Assembly: GCA_033856275.1 (NCBI GenBank) | Contig: JAWVFJ010000028.1 | Coordinates: 1-44,034 of the forward strand | Length of the DNA stretch: 44,034 nt | Direction: 5' to 3' | From: VRUE01 sp033856275 | Lineage (GTDB): Bacteria > Actinomycetota > Thermoleophilia > Solirubrobacterales > 70-9 | Shown here: in pieces, positions 7,759 to 16,365 of the stretch | Position numbering within the stretch: position 1 is the stretch's first letter | Layout: each line of letters starts with the position of its first letter | Notes under the pieces: model-generated | Databases searched by the model: none | The model's input: the letters and a program-made list of their open reading frames with translations, nothing else | What the model was told of the DNA's origin: nothing | Position numbers and translations under genes: made by a program

Positions 7759-9201
7759 ATGGCGACGCAGACGGTGCAGGCGGTCGATCACAAGCTCCTC
7801 GCCGCGGGCGAGTGGATCGAGACCGACGAGTGGGGCGAGGTGCGCAGTCCCTATGACGGAACCGTCGTTGGCCGCGTCGCCGAAGGCGATGCCGAGCTTG
7901 TCGACCGCGCCGCCAAGGCGGCGCAGAAAGCCTTCGAGACGGCCGACTTTCCTCAGTACGAGCGCGCCGCACTGCTTGACCGGGCCGCCGAGACGGTTGG
8001 CGAGCGTCTCGACGACCTCGCCCTGACGATCGCCGCCGAGGCCGGCAAGCCGCTGAAGACGGCCCGCGTCGAGGCGGAACGCTGCGTCGACACCCTCACC
8101 TTCTCGGCGACCGAGGCGCGCAAGCTGACCGGCGGCACGGTGCCGATGGAGGCCTCGCCGGCGGGCGTCGGCAAGCTCGGCGTGATGCTGCGCGTTCCCT
8201 ACGGCGTCGTCGGCGCGATCAGTCCCTTCAACTTCCCGCTCAACCTCGTCGCCCACAAGCTTGGTCCGGCGATCGCCGCCGGCAACGCGATCGTGCTCAA
8301 GCCCGCCGGGCAGACGCCGATCTCGGCGCTGAAGCTGGCCGAGATTCTGGTCGAGGCTGGCCTGCCGGAGGGCTGGCTCAGCGTCATCCCGGGGCCGGGC
8401 TCGGAGGTCGGCAACGCGATCGTCGAGCACGAGCTGACCCGCGCTCTAACTTTCACCGGCTCAGCCGGGGTTGGCTGGGGAATACGCAGCAAAGTCCCTC
8501 ACAAGAAGGTCAATCTCGAGCTCGGCTCCAACGCTCCTCTGATCGTCAACGAGGACGGCGACTGGGAGACCGCAGCCGATAAGGCCAAGCTCCACGCCTT
8601 CTCACACGCAGGGCAGAGCTGCATCTCGATCCAGCGCATCCTCCTCCACGAGGGGATCGCCGACGCTTTCACTCAGAGGCTTGTCGCCAACACGGAAGCG
8701 CTTCACGTCGGCGATCCGCTCGACTCCGAGACCGACGTCGGGCCGCTGATCACCGCTGGTGATCGCGATCGCGTAAAGGAGTGGATCGACGAGGCCGTCG
8801 CGGCCGGTGCGGAGCTGCTCACGGGCGGCGAGTTGGTCGACGAGGGCCGCTGCCTGGCGCCGGCCCTGCTCAGTGCGCCGTCGCGCGACGCCAAGGTCTG
8901 GCGCGAGGAGATCTTCGGCCCGGTGGCGACGATCGATCGCTTCGCCGACTTCGGTGAGGCGCTGCGGATGGCCAACGACTCCAAGTTCGGCCTGCAGGCG
9001 GGCGTCTTCACCCGCGACGTCGGCCGCGGCCTCGAGGCGGCCAACACGCTCGAGTTCGGCGGCGTGTTGATCAACGAGGTGCCAACCTTCCGCGCCGATC
9101 AAATGCCCTACGGCGGGGTCAAGGACTCCGGCAACACGCGAGAGGGCCCCGCCTTCGCCGTCCAGGAGCTGACCGAGGAGCGCTTCGTAACCCTCCAATA
9201 G
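7759..9201 (+). CDS. NAD(P)-dependent aldehyde dehydrogenase
   Basis: 480 residues, full length for the ALDH superfamily. The cofactor-binding segment contains PFNFPLNLVAHKLGPAIAAGNAIV and KPAGQTP. The general base Glu is in NLELGSNAPLIV, and the catalytic Cys is in SHAGQSCISIQR. The C-terminal EIFGPVATI and the dimer arm ELTEERFVTLQ are present. It oxidises an aldehyde to the acid. Closest in feel are succinate-semialdehyde/lactaldehyde-type enzymes, but the substrate cannot be fixed. A benzaldehyde-like role with the decarboxylase at 17178-18776 is conceivable but the genes are 8 kb apart. AGAGGAG gives a strong translation start. Confidence 0.93.
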   Translation: MATQTVQAVDHKLLAAGEWIETDEWGEVRSPYDGTVVGRVAEGDAELVDRAAKAAQKAFETADFPQYERAALLDRAAETVGERLDDLALTIAAEAGKPLKTARVEAERCVDTLTFSATEARKLTGGTVPMEASPAGVGKLGVMLRVPYGVVGAISPFNFPLNLVAHKLGPAIAAGNAIVLKPAGQTPISALKLAEILVEAGLPEGWLSVIPGPGSEVGNAIVEHELTRALTFTGSAGVGWGIRSKVPHKKVNLELGSNAPLIVNEDGDWETAADKAKLHAFSHAGQSCISIQRILLHEGIADAFTQRLVANTEALHVGDPLDSETDVGPLITAGDRDRVKEWIDEAVAAGAELLTGGELVDEGRCLAPALLSAPSRDAKVWREEIFGPVATIDRFADFGEALRMANDSKFGLQAGVFTRDVGRGLEAANTLEFGGVLINEVPTFRADQMPYGGVKDSGNTREGPAFAVQELTEERFVTLQ

Positions 9202-9205
9202 TTCA

Positions 9206-9229
9206 ACCCAATCGTAGTAAAAATTGGGT
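9206..9229 (+). terminator. Small hairpin after the aldehyde dehydrogenase
   Basis: ACCCAAT (9206-9212) pairs with ATTGGGT (9223-9229) just after the stop at 9201. The loop is A-rich. It is a plausible weak terminator before the phosphoesterase gene. Confidence 0.4.
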
Positions 9230-9267
9230 AACCTCTCCCCACGTCCAGCGAGCAAAGGGGAGACGAG

Positions 9268-11148
9268 ATGAAGCTGCGTGGTGTGTTGGCCAGGGCGGGG
9301 GTCGCCCTGGTGGTCCTGGCGATGTTCATGGCGATGGCGGCCGCGGGCAGTGCGGCGGTATCCGACACCGAAGGTCAGTCCACCCTCAAACAGCGAGTCG
9401 TTCCCGCCGCGCCGGGCACCTACCGCTTCCTGAAACTCGGCGAAGGCGAGCCCTACACGGTGCGCCAGGAACTCGCGGCCGCAAACGCGGGTCGCGCTGA
9501 AAAACGCACCTCGCTGGTCTACTTCGGCCAGCTCTCCGACTTCCAACTCGCCGACGAGGAGTCGCCGGCGCGGCTCGAGATCATCGACCCGCTGGCCACC
9601 CCTCTCAACCTCCCCTTCGGCGCCGCCTGGCGCCCCTGGGAGGCGTTGCAGGCGCAGATCGACGACTCGATGATTCGTCAGTTCGACCAGTTCGCCAGCG
9701 GGGCCCCGGTTGCCGACGCGAGCGGCGCCCGTCGCCCGATGGACTTCACGATCGACACCGGCGACTCTGCCGACAACCAGCAGCTGAACGAGACGCAATG
9801 GGTGCGGACCCTGCTCGAGGGCGGCACGCTGGACCCCAACAGCGGCGTCGACAAGAACAAATACTCGAACCTGCTCTGTCCCAAACTGCTCGTCCCCGGT
9901 GCCGCCGAGGCCGCCCGTTACACCGGCGTCCAGGACTACAACGACTACGTCGAGGGCCCCTTCCCGGAGTTCTACGACCCCAACAAACCAGCTGGCGCGC
10001 ACGCTGCCTGGCCGAAATATCCCGGCCTTATGGACAGGGCCCAGCAGTCGTTTACGGCCCAGGGCCTGAACGTGCCGTCCTACGTCGCCTTCGGCAACCA
10101 CGACGCGCTCGTGCAGGGCAACGCGGCTGCCAACACCGCCTTCGAGCAGGTTGCGATGGGCTGCCTGAAGCCGATCGGGCCGGTGCCGAATCCCGAAAAC
10201 GCAGCGGTGTTGATCGGCTCGCTGCTCAGCCCGGCGAACCTGTTGACATCCCTGCTCACCAACCCGCAGAACGTGATGCTGGTGCCGGGGGATCCGAAGC
10301 GGCAATTCGTCTCCAAGCAGCAGTTCAAGGAAATCTTCAAGAAAGGCAGCCAGGCCGACGGCCACGGCTTCGACTACATCGAACCGGCTCAGGAAGTGGC
10401 CTCCAAAGGCGCCGCCGGTTACTACTCGTGGAGCCCGACACCGGGGATGCGCTTCGTCGCCCTCGACACGGTCGCCGAGGCCGGCACGATCGTCACCCCA
10501 ACCGGCCACTTCACCGCCGACGGAAACATCGACGATCCCCAATTCAAATGGCTGCGGGGCCAGTTGGAATCGGCGACCGCGGCGAAAGAACTGGTGGTGA
10601 TCTTCAGCCACCACGCCCCCGAGAGCCTCACCGCCGACGCGCCGGACGAGCTGGCGCCACCCTGCCTGCTTTTCAATCCGACGCTCGGGCACGACGTCAA
10701 CGCCGGTTGCGACCTCGATCCGCGTAACTCACAGCCGATCCACCTCGAGTCCGACGCGGTCAACCTGCTGCACGAATTCCCCAACGCGATCGCCTGGGTC
10801 TCCGGGCACTCGCACGACAACATCGTCAACCCGTTCCCCGCTCCCGGCGGGTCGGGTGGGTTCTGGAGCATCCGGGTCGCCGCCGAGGCCGATTGGCCGC
10901 AGCAGGGCCGCCTGCTCCAGGTCTTCGACAACCACGACGGCACGCTCTCGATCTTCGGCACGATCGTCGACCACGTCGGCCAGTCGGCGGCACCTGCTCC
11001 CGGAACCTCGGCGACGGGCATGGACCTCAACGACCTCGCCTCGGCAGCACGGACCATGAGCTTCAACGACCTGCAGTCCGGCGCCCCTCTCGGTGAAGGC
11101 AACCCACAGGATCGAAACGTCGAGCTCCTAGTCGAAGACCCGCGCTAG
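9268..11148 (+). CDS. Secreted metallophosphoesterase, PPA1498/TIGR03767 type
   Basis: 626 residues with a signal peptide (MKLRGVLARAGVALVVLAMF, cleavage near SAA at about 31). The calcineurin-like metal motifs appear in order: QLSDFQLAD (Asp), IDTGDSADN (GDxxD-like), FGNHDALV (GNHD), FSHHAPES and SGHSHDN (GHxH). The unusually long spacing, with inserts such as NKYSNLLCPKL and the conserved EESPAR, fits the actinobacterial PPA1498 family. It should hydrolyse phosphoesters outside the cell; the physiological substrate is unknown. GGGGAG lies just upstream of ATG 9268. It shares direction with the aldehyde dehydrogenase but has its own leader. Confidence 0.85.
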   Translation: MKLRGVLARAGVALVVLAMFMAMAAAGSAAVSDTEGQSTLKQRVVPAAPGTYRFLKLGEGEPYTVRQELAAANAGRAEKRTSLVYFGQLSDFQLADEESPARLEIIDPLATPLNLPFGAAWRPWEALQAQIDDSMIRQFDQFASGAPVADASGARRPMDFTIDTGDSADNQQLNETQWVRTLLEGGTLDPNSGVDKNKYSNLLCPKLLVPGAAEAARYTGVQDYNDYVEGPFPEFYDPNKPAGAHAAWPKYPGLMDRAQQSFTAQGLNVPSYVAFGNHDALVQGNAAANTAFEQVAMGCLKPIGPVPNPENAAVLIGSLLSPANLLTSLLTNPQNVMLVPGDPKRQFVSKQQFKEIFKKGSQADGHGFDYIEPAQEVASKGAAGYYSWSPTPGMRFVALDTVAEAGTIVTPTGHFTADGNIDDPQFKWLRGQLESATAAKELVVIFSHHAPESLTADAPDELAPPCLLFNPTLGHDVNAGCDLDPRNSQPIHLESDAVNLLHEFPNAIAWVSGHSHDNIVNPFPAPGGSGGFWSIRVAAEADWPQQGRLLQVFDNHDGTLSIFGTIVDHVGQSAAPAPGTSATGMDLNDLASAARTMSFNDLQSGAPLGEGNPQDRNVELLVEDPR

Positions 11149-11174
11149 ACCGTAGCCGCGAAAAGGCCGGTAGC

Positions 11175-11203
11175 AAGGGGACGGGAGGCCCTCCCGTCCC
11201 CTT
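11175..11203. terminator. Bidirectional terminator-like hairpin
   Basis: AAGGGGACGGGAGG (11175-11188) and CCTCCCGTCCCCTT (11190-11203) are perfect 14-nt complements around a single central C. It lies between the convergent phosphoesterase gene and fumC, ideal for ending transcription from both sides. Confidence 0.7.
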
Positions 11204-11213
11204 CCCAACAACC

Positions 11214-12542
11214 CTACTCGTGCGGCCTTGCCATGCGGCGATGGTCGAGTGCCTTCTCTAGCACGGAGGGCTCGACGCCCTGCTCTAGCGCGACCTCGCG
11301 CAGCGAGCGACCTGACTCGGCCGCGGCCTTGACGATGTCGGCGGCGCGGTCGTAGCCGATGTGGGGATTGAGCGCGGTCGCCGTGGCCAGCGTCGCCTCG
11401 GCGTGGCGCTCGGTCATCTCCTCGTTGGCCTCGATCCCGGCGACGCACTTCTCGTTCAGCAGGCGCGATGCCGAGGCGAGCAGCTTGATCGAGTCGAGCA
11501 GGTTGCGGGCGATCAGCGGCACCCGCACGTTGAGCTCGAACTGGCCCTGGCTGCCGGCGACGGTGATCGCCGTGTCGTTGCCGATCACCTGGACGGCGAC
11601 CTGGATCACGACCTCGGGGATCACCGGGTTGACCTTGCCGGGCATGATCGAGGAGCCCTTCTGCAGCTCGGGCAGGCGCAGCTCGGCGAGGCCGGCGCGG
11701 GGTCCGGAGCCCATCAGGGCCAGATCGTTGGCGATCTTGTTGAGCGAGACGGCGTAGACCTTGAGCGCGCCCGAGAGCTCGACCAGGGAGTCGCGGTTGC
11801 CCTGGGCCTCGAAGGGATCCAGCGGCGCCGAGATGTCGAGGCCGGTTTCGGCGGCGAGGCGTTCGCGCACCTTGGCGGCGAACTCCGGGTGGGTGTTGAG
11901 GCCGGTGCCGGTCGCGGTGCCGCCGAGCGGGATCTGGCCGACCCGCCGCAGCGTCGCCTCGATCCGCTGCACGCCGAGCCGCACCTGGGCCGCGTAGCCG
12001 CCGAACTCCTGGCCGAGGGTGACCGGGACGGCGTCCATCAGGTGGGTGCGCCCGGCCTTCACCACATCGGCGAACTGCTCCGCCTTCGCTTCCAGCGCCT
12101 CCTCGAGCGCGCCCATCGCCGGCAGCAGGTCATGGGTCACCTCGCCCAGCGCCGCCAGGTGGACGGCGGAGGGAAAGACGTCGTTGGAGGACTGGCCCAT
12201 GTTGACGTGATCGTTGGGATGCGCTCCCTCGCCGGCGAGGTTGGCGAGCACCTCGTTGGCGTTCATGTTGGAGGAGGTACCGGAGCCGGTCTGGAAGACG
12301 TCGATCGGGAACTGGTCGTCGTGTTCGCCGGCCGCCACCGCGTCGCCCGCGGTGGCGATGCGCTCGGCCACGGCCGAGTCGAGCTCTCCCAGTTCGCCGT
12401 TGACCAGCGCCGCAGCGGCCTTGAGGCGCCCGAGCCAGCGGAGGACGGGAACCGGAACGCGCTCCCCCGAAACCGGAAAGTTGTCGACGGCCTTGGTGGT
12501 CTCGCCACCCCAGAGCTGCTCAGTCAAAGTCTGCGCCTCCAT
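11214..12542 (-). CDS. fumC: Class II fumarate hydratase
   Basis: 442 residues from ATG 12542 (MEAQTLTEQLWGGETTKAVDNF). Fumarase class II catalyses fumarate to malate in the TCA cycle. Visible signatures are GSGTSSNMNANEVLAN, HPNDHVNMGQSSND, AGRTHLMDAVPVTLGQE and the superfamily GSSIMPGKVNPV. The C-terminal helical part (ATALNPHIGYD, SLREVALEQGV) is complete. The frame is open up to 12650, but the extra residues run into the upstream gene and lack family similarity. The gap to the upstream DUF4430-like gene is only 26 nt on the same strand, so it may be partly transcribed from the cobalamin-riboswitch operon. Confidence 0.95.
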   Translation of the reverse strand: MEAQTLTEQLWGGETTKAVDNFPVSGERVPVPVLRWLGRLKAAAALVNGELGELDSAVAERIATAGDAVAAGEHDDQFPIDVFQTGSGTSSNMNANEVLANLAGEGAHPNDHVNMGQSSNDVFPSAVHLAALGEVTHDLLPAMGALEEALEAKAEQFADVVKAGRTHLMDAVPVTLGQEFGGYAAQVRLGVQRIEATLRRVGQIPLGGTATGTGLNTHPEFAAKVRERLAAETGLDISAPLDPFEAQGNRDSLVELSGALKVYAVSLNKIANDLALMGSGPRAGLAELRLPELQKGSSIMPGKVNPVIPEVVIQVAVQVIGNDTAITVAGSQGQFELNVRVPLIARNLLDSIKLLASASRLLNEKCVAGIEANEEMTERHAEATLATATALNPHIGYDRAADIVKAAAESGRSLREVALEQGVEPSVLEKALDHRRMARPHE

Positions 12543-12568
12543 CGAAGTCGTGGGTCTCTTCAGCGTAT

Positions 12569-13822
12569 TCAGCCGGAAGCCACGTTGCCGTCCCAGCCGA
12601 GCAGCTTTGCCTTCGAGGTCAGCCCAAGCAGGGCTTGGGAAGTGGTCCACAGCGGGGTCGGGGCGCTGCGCCGCGCGTAGGCGATCGAGCCGTTGGGGCG
12701 GGCGAGAGCCGCCAGGCGGTCGAGCGGCCCCAGGCCCGTGCCGGCAAAGGTCCGGAGGGGCCCCGCGCCCGACACCCGCAGCGCGATCACCGCCAGGCCG
12801 GTGCTCTGGGCGTTGGAGGCGCCGCCGGGCAGCGCCGGGAAACCACCATCGGGCGCCTGGGTAGAGCGGATGAAGTCGACGGCTCGCTGCAGCGCCGCTG
12901 ACTTCTTCTCCACGGCCAGGGCCCAGCTCGTCAAGCCCGTCGTATCGACGTCGGCTGGAGCCCCCGGCCGGTAGCCGAAGCCGCCAGCCGTGGATTGGAC
13001 CGCCACGAGCCAGGCCGCTGCCCGTGCCGCAGCGCGGGGCCTTTCATCGCGCAGGGCGAGGACGGCAAGCGCGGTGGCGTTGACCTCGGCGCCGAAGGAT
13101 CCGTTACGGGCCTGCGAGCCGAGCCGCTCCGCAAGCAACCGCCTGGCGGCCAGGGCCGGACTGCCGCCGGCGCGCACTGAGAGGACGAGCTCTGCCCACT
13201 CTTCGCCAGCGCCGCGGTGCGTTCTCAAGAAGCGGTTCGCGGAGGTTGCAATTCGGCGCAGTCCCCTTGGCCGCCGCCCGACAGCGGCTTCACCGTGATC
13301 GCCTTCACTCCCGTTACCGCCGGCCGAGCTGCCTGGGCCTTGTGGCGTTTCGCCCGGAGCCGCGCCGAACAACGGACCGTAGAAGAAGCGGATCGAGTCG
13401 CCTGCGGCAATTTGAGTGAGGCAACCGCCAGCGGAGAATTTGCCATTCACCGTCAACGACCAGTAGCGATCTGGAGCGGCCGAGGCATAGGGACCGATCC
13501 GATCGATGAAGAAGTCACGAAAGCTCGGGTCCCATTTGCCGCGCCACGAGATCCTGGCTTCCCGCATCGCGTCGTCGAGTGCGCCGGTCGCGGTTGCCGC
13601 CGCGTCTGCGCCCGGCGCCCCGGCGCAGGGATGGGCGCCGCTGCCATCGCCGCCGTCGACAGGATGGGGCTGGGTGCTCACCGTCCCGTCGAAGAGGGGC
13701 GCCGGCGCCTCCGCGCTTTCGACCCGCAGCGAGACAACGGTCGCCCCCGCCCCTGAGGCGGCTGCCGCCGCCACGACCGCAAAAACGGCCGTGGCGGCGA
13801 GCGTTGCCAATCTCCAGGTCAC
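12569..13822 (-). CDS. Secreted DUF4430-like domain plus alpha/alpha-barrel protein (transcobalamin-like, reversed domain order)
   Basis: 417 residues with a signal peptide (about 1-25). Residues about 28-148 look like DUF4430, the fold of the C-terminal beta domain of transcobalamin and intrinsic factor. They contain DRYWSLTVNGKFSAGGCLTQ and GDSIRFFYGP, the typical W-x-x-x-VNG and GD-x-I-x-F/Y pattern, with C66 and C134 as a possible disulfide. Residues about 190-410 are helical repeats with GGFGYRPG and GGFPALPGG, like the alpha6/alpha6 toroid of prenyltransferases and of the transcobalamin alpha domain. The order is the reverse of the upstream partner. GTG 13822 overlaps the partner's stop by 4 nt (GTGA), so translation is coupled, and both lie behind the cobalamin riboswitch. 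Inferred role: extracellular corrinoid binding. Confidence 0.72.
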   Translation of the reverse strand: MTWRLATLAATAVFAVVAAAAASGAGATVVSLRVESAEAPAPLFDGTVSTQPHPVDGGDGSGAHPCAGAPGADAAATATGALDDAMREARISWRGKWDPSFRDFFIDRIGPYASAAPDRYWSLTVNGKFSAGGCLTQIAAGDSIRFFYGPLFGAAPGETPQGPGSSAGGNGSEGDHGEAAVGRRPRGLRRIATSANRFLRTHRGAGEEWAELVLSVRAGGSPALAARRLLAERLGSQARNGSFGAEVNATALAVLALRDERPRAAARAAAWLVAVQSTAGGFGYRPGAPADVDTTGLTSWALAVEKKSAALQRAVDFIRSTQAPDGGFPALPGGASNAQSTGLAVIALRVSGAGPLRTFAGTGLGPLDRLAALARPNGSIAYARRSAPTPLWTTSQALLGLTSKAKLLGWDGNVASG

Positions 13823-15603
13823 CTGGAGACGAACCGCCTCGCGTGAGTGAGCCGGGCGCTTGCGTCTTCCGCCCGCGTAGCTGCGGTCAGACGCAGCTTC
13901 ACCCTCGACCGTTTGGCGAGTGCCTCGCGCAGCGCCTCCGCGGCGTCAATCGAGACCACTCTGCCGCTACCCGAGGCGACCTCGAATCCGGCCGAGCCTG
14001 CCATCGCAAGCCCAGCGCCACGGTGTGGACGGAACTGAAGGGTCAGCACGCCGCGGCAGCCGTCGCTGCCATTGCCGCGCGGGCAACCGAGGCGAACCTC
14101 GACCTGGCCGCCTTTCCAGTGCGCCCTGCCCTTGATCGCGACGCGAGGACCAGCCGTACTGCTGCGATGCCGCCGTCCGCGCAGCGGCGGGACGTCTACC
14201 TTTGGCGCCGCGCCTGGGTCGCCCCCCTTCGCCTCATAGCGGAGGAAGACGAGATCACCAAAGCCAATCGGCTCGCTAGTCTCCCCTCGAGGGGCACCGC
14301 CGTCGACGCGAGCCTGCCAACCGTAGCTGTTGTTTTCCACAACGCCGTTCAGTGAGGAGACATGCACTCCGCCTGCACCTGTTTCGGCATCGAATTCGCC
14401 AACACAGCCGGCGGGGCTCGAGGCCGCCTCGGCGTCGGCCAGCAGCGCCGCGAGGTCCGACCCCGAGGCGATATCGACCCGGCACATCCGCACGTCGTCG
14501 GCAGCCGGGCGATGGTCGATCACCAGGGTGACTGGCACCGTCGTGCCATCGGACACTGGCGGCACCGGGCGGAATGCCGGACTTACGCCGTCGAGTCGGG
14601 CGGGCGGCGTGGTTGAGAAGCCGATTCGGCCTAGGGGGCGGACCGAGTCGTACGTCTCAAAGGCCCCGCCGGGGAATTCCGCGGTCCAGTCGAAATGGCC
14701 GTCGGGGCGCTGTAGGGAGACCAGGTAGTCGAGCGGCGTCTTGCCCTGGGCGGTCGTCCATGCTGGGTCTTGGGGGTCGATCCCGCACTGGATCAGCCCG
14801 CTGGTCACCCAGGAGGTGGTGTCGGTGTTGACGCCGATCCCGAACGACTCCGGCGGCGCGATGAAGCCTCCCGTTGCCGGGTCCTGCAGCGAGTACAGCA
14901 GGGTGAAGGCCTGCTGCAGGTCGGGATCGTCGACGCCGACTCCGGCCGCGCAGAACGCCGCGACCACCGAGCCGGTCATGTCGGTATCGGCCGGAGCGCC
15001 CGGTGAGGAGCTCCAGGTCCAGCCGCCGTCGGCATGCTGCTGGGTGCGCAGGTAGTCGACGATCCGCCGCAGGATCGGCTGCGGCGCGCCGGCCTGGTGC
15101 AGCGCCAGCACGCCGAAGATGTCGTCGTTGAGCAGTCCCGGTTCGCCGATCTGGGTGCCGTCGAACAGCTCGGCGATGCGGGCGACCAGGTTGCTCTTGG
15201 TCGCGTCGCTCGAGGTCGAGAGCCGCGAGGGCTGGATCCCGCCGGCTACGCCGGTGAGGATTCCCCGCGCCGCGTCGGTACCGCCGCCCCCCGGTCCCGT
15301 CGTCTGCCATTCGTCCAGGTAGAAGTCCTGGGCGCTGGGATCGGTCAGCGAGGTGCTGACGTCGGCGGCATTCACCCCGGCGGCGGCTAGGGCGGTCATT
15401 CCCCAGTCGCTGCCGATGCTGCCGCTTTCTTCCTGGTTGGCCTGGAACCAGTTGGCGCCGCGGTCGGCGGCGTGCTCGGCTTGGGCGGGGGTCACATATG
15501 CATCGGCGCTCGCGGTCCACGAAACCAGGGCCGCGAGGCTGAGGGCCAACGCGCCGAGCGCGCGCAGGGACCATCGGGGGGCAATTCTCTGTGGCGCATT
15601 CAT
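13819..15603 (-). CDS. Secreted alpha/alpha-barrel plus DUF4430-like protein (transcobalamin-like), under cobalamin riboswitch
   Basis: 594 residues from ATG 15603, with AAGGAGATGG about 5 nt upstream; a frame extension to 15645 is rejected for this reason. Signal peptide about 1-35 (ending ASADA). Residues 40-325 are repeated helical hairpins with squalene-cyclase/prenyltransferase-like turns (HADGGWTW, ATGGFIAP, RPDGHFDW). Residues about 357-457 resemble DUF4430 (VTLVIDHR, then SSLNGVVENNSYGWQARVDG and GFGDLVFLRYE). A beta-rich tail (480-594) ends the protein. Alpha-barrel followed by beta domain is the exact order of eukaryotic transcobalamin. A cobalamin riboswitch lies 97 nt upstream. 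Inferred role: secreted vitamin B12 binder made when corrinoid is scarce. No known transporter gene accompanies it, and corrinoid binding is not shown by the sequence itself. Confidence 0.75.
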   Translation of the reverse strand: MNAPQRIAPRWSLRALGALALSLAALVSWTASADAYVTPAQAEHAADRGANWFQANQEESGSIGSDWGMTALAAAGVNAADVSTSLTDPSAQDFYLDEWQTTGPGGGGTDAARGILTGVAGGIQPSRLSTSSDATKSNLVARIAELFDGTQIGEPGLLNDDIFGVLALHQAGAPQPILRRIVDYLRTQQHADGGWTWSSSPGAPADTDMTGSVVAAFCAAGVGVDDPDLQQAFTLLYSLQDPATGGFIAPPESFGIGVNTDTTSWVTSGLIQCGIDPQDPAWTTAQGKTPLDYLVSLQRPDGHFDWTAEFPGGAFETYDSVRPLGRIGFSTTPPARLDGVSPAFRPVPPVSDGTTVPVTLVIDHRPAADDVRMCRVDIASGSDLAALLADAEAASSPAGCVGEFDAETGAGGVHVSSLNGVVENNSYGWQARVDGGAPRGETSEPIGFGDLVFLRYEAKGGDPGAAPKVDVPPLRGRRHRSSTAGPRVAIKGRAHWKGGQVEVRLGCPRGNGSDGCRGVLTLQFRPHRGAGLAMAGSAGFEVASGSGRVVSIDAAEALREALAKRSRVKLRLTAATRAEDASARLTHARRFVSR

Positions 15604-15699
15604 GTCGCCATCTCCTTTTTCAAGGGCGGCGACGCACGCGCACAACCGTGTCGAGTGAGCCGGCCGCCTAGTCGCGAGGCGAACCTCCTAACGACTCTC

Positions 15700-15865
15700 G
15701 GCCGGATATTCGGGCTTGGGATCGTCCTCCTGACCACCCTTCCCGGACCTTTTTGCTCGGTCCAGTGGGACTACCGGTCAGTCGTCACCCATACCGCTGC
15801 GCGTCAGCCCCGGATTCGCACCGGAGTTCCCCGCGCCGTGAGTCGGGGCCACCCTAACACGGGGC
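15700..15865 (-). ncRNA. Cobalamin riboswitch (B12 element)
   Basis: Read on the minus strand, the segment contains the conserved core GGTGCGAATCCGGGGCTGAC (about 15826 down to 15807) preceded by GGGAA, then GCGGTATGGG, and the B12 box AGCCCGAATATCCGGC at 15716-15701. These are the hallmark pieces of the adenosylcobalamin/cobalamin riboswitch in the right order and spacing. Downstream, AGTCG...CGACT with an inner GAGG/CCTC stem (about 15695-15672) encloses a GGAGG and may be the expression platform. It lies in the leader of the 13819-15603 gene. Cobalamin binding normally lowers expression of the downstream genes. Confidence 0.9.
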
Positions 15866-15874
15866 GCGAACGCT

Positions 15875-16348
15875 TCAGCCGCCAGCCTGGCCGGCGTCGA
15901 AACCGTCGCGGTAGGTGCGCAGGAAGGCGGGAGGCAGCGGGCGGTTCTCAGGGTTGTAGCGAGCGGCGACGGAGAGCCGGCGGATCAACTCCGCGTGGAT
16001 GCCGCTGGTGCGATCGGCGCCGCGCTGGGCGGCGCCGAGCAAGTAGCCGAGCTGAAGGTTCGCGTCGCCGCCGGGTTCGGATCGCGCTTCCCCGTTGAGC
16101 TTCGTTGTTGCCTCGACCAGCGCCGTGCCGACGGTGGCAAGGTCCCCGCCCTTCTGGTTCTTGGCGAGGCAGTCGCTGATCGGCGTCTCGCTGGCCAGCG
16201 TTACGGTGCCCGGCGCGGCGCGGAGAGCGCGCAGGTAGGTGTCGCTTCCTTCCAGGCAGGCGACCGGCGTCGAGTCATCCGCCTGCCCACAACCGGCGGC
16301 TAGAAGCACCGCGCTGACCACAAGTGAAATGAGGGCCCTCACGCGCAT
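15875..16348 (-). CDS. Small lipoprotein, unknown function
   Basis: 157 residues. The N-terminus MRVRALISLVVSAVLLAAGC is a lipoprotein signal with lipobox LAAGC, so Cys20 is expected to be lipidated and the protein anchored outside the membrane. The mature part has two further Cys (C31 in VACLEG, C60 in SDCLAK) and a helical C-terminal half; no family recognised. A -10-like TAGGAT (16358-16363) lies 9 nt before the ATG, implying a leaderless message. A 46-bp palindrome lies immediately upstream of that. It ends just before the riboswitch, so it is not itself under riboswitch control. Confidence 0.7.
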   Translation of the reverse strand: MRVRALISLVVSAVLLAAGCGQADDSTPVACLEGSDTYLRALRAAPGTVTLASETPISDCLAKNQKGGDLATVGTALVEATTKLNGEARSEPGGDANLQLGYLLGAAQRGADRTSGIHAELIRRLSVAARYNPENRPLPPAFLRTYRDGFDAGQAGG

Positions 16349-16357
16349 TGGCGGGCA

Positions 16358-16363
16358 ATCCTA
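16358..16363 (-). promoter_or_regulatory. -10-like TAGGAT for the lipoprotein gene
   Basis: TAGGAT on the minus strand ends 9 nt before ATG 16348. It is only 2 nt from the 46-bp palindrome, which therefore covers the -35 region. Confidence 0.4.
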
Positions 16364-16365
16364 GA

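Noticed and set aside
8602..10692. 696-codon minus-strand open frame
   Set aside because: It is antisense to the aldehyde dehydrogenase and phosphoesterase genes. Its Arg/Gly/Val/Asp-rich protein has no family features; such frames are usual in high-GC DNA.
11361..12680. 439-codon plus-strand open frame
   Set aside because: It is antisense to fumC, which has clear family motifs.
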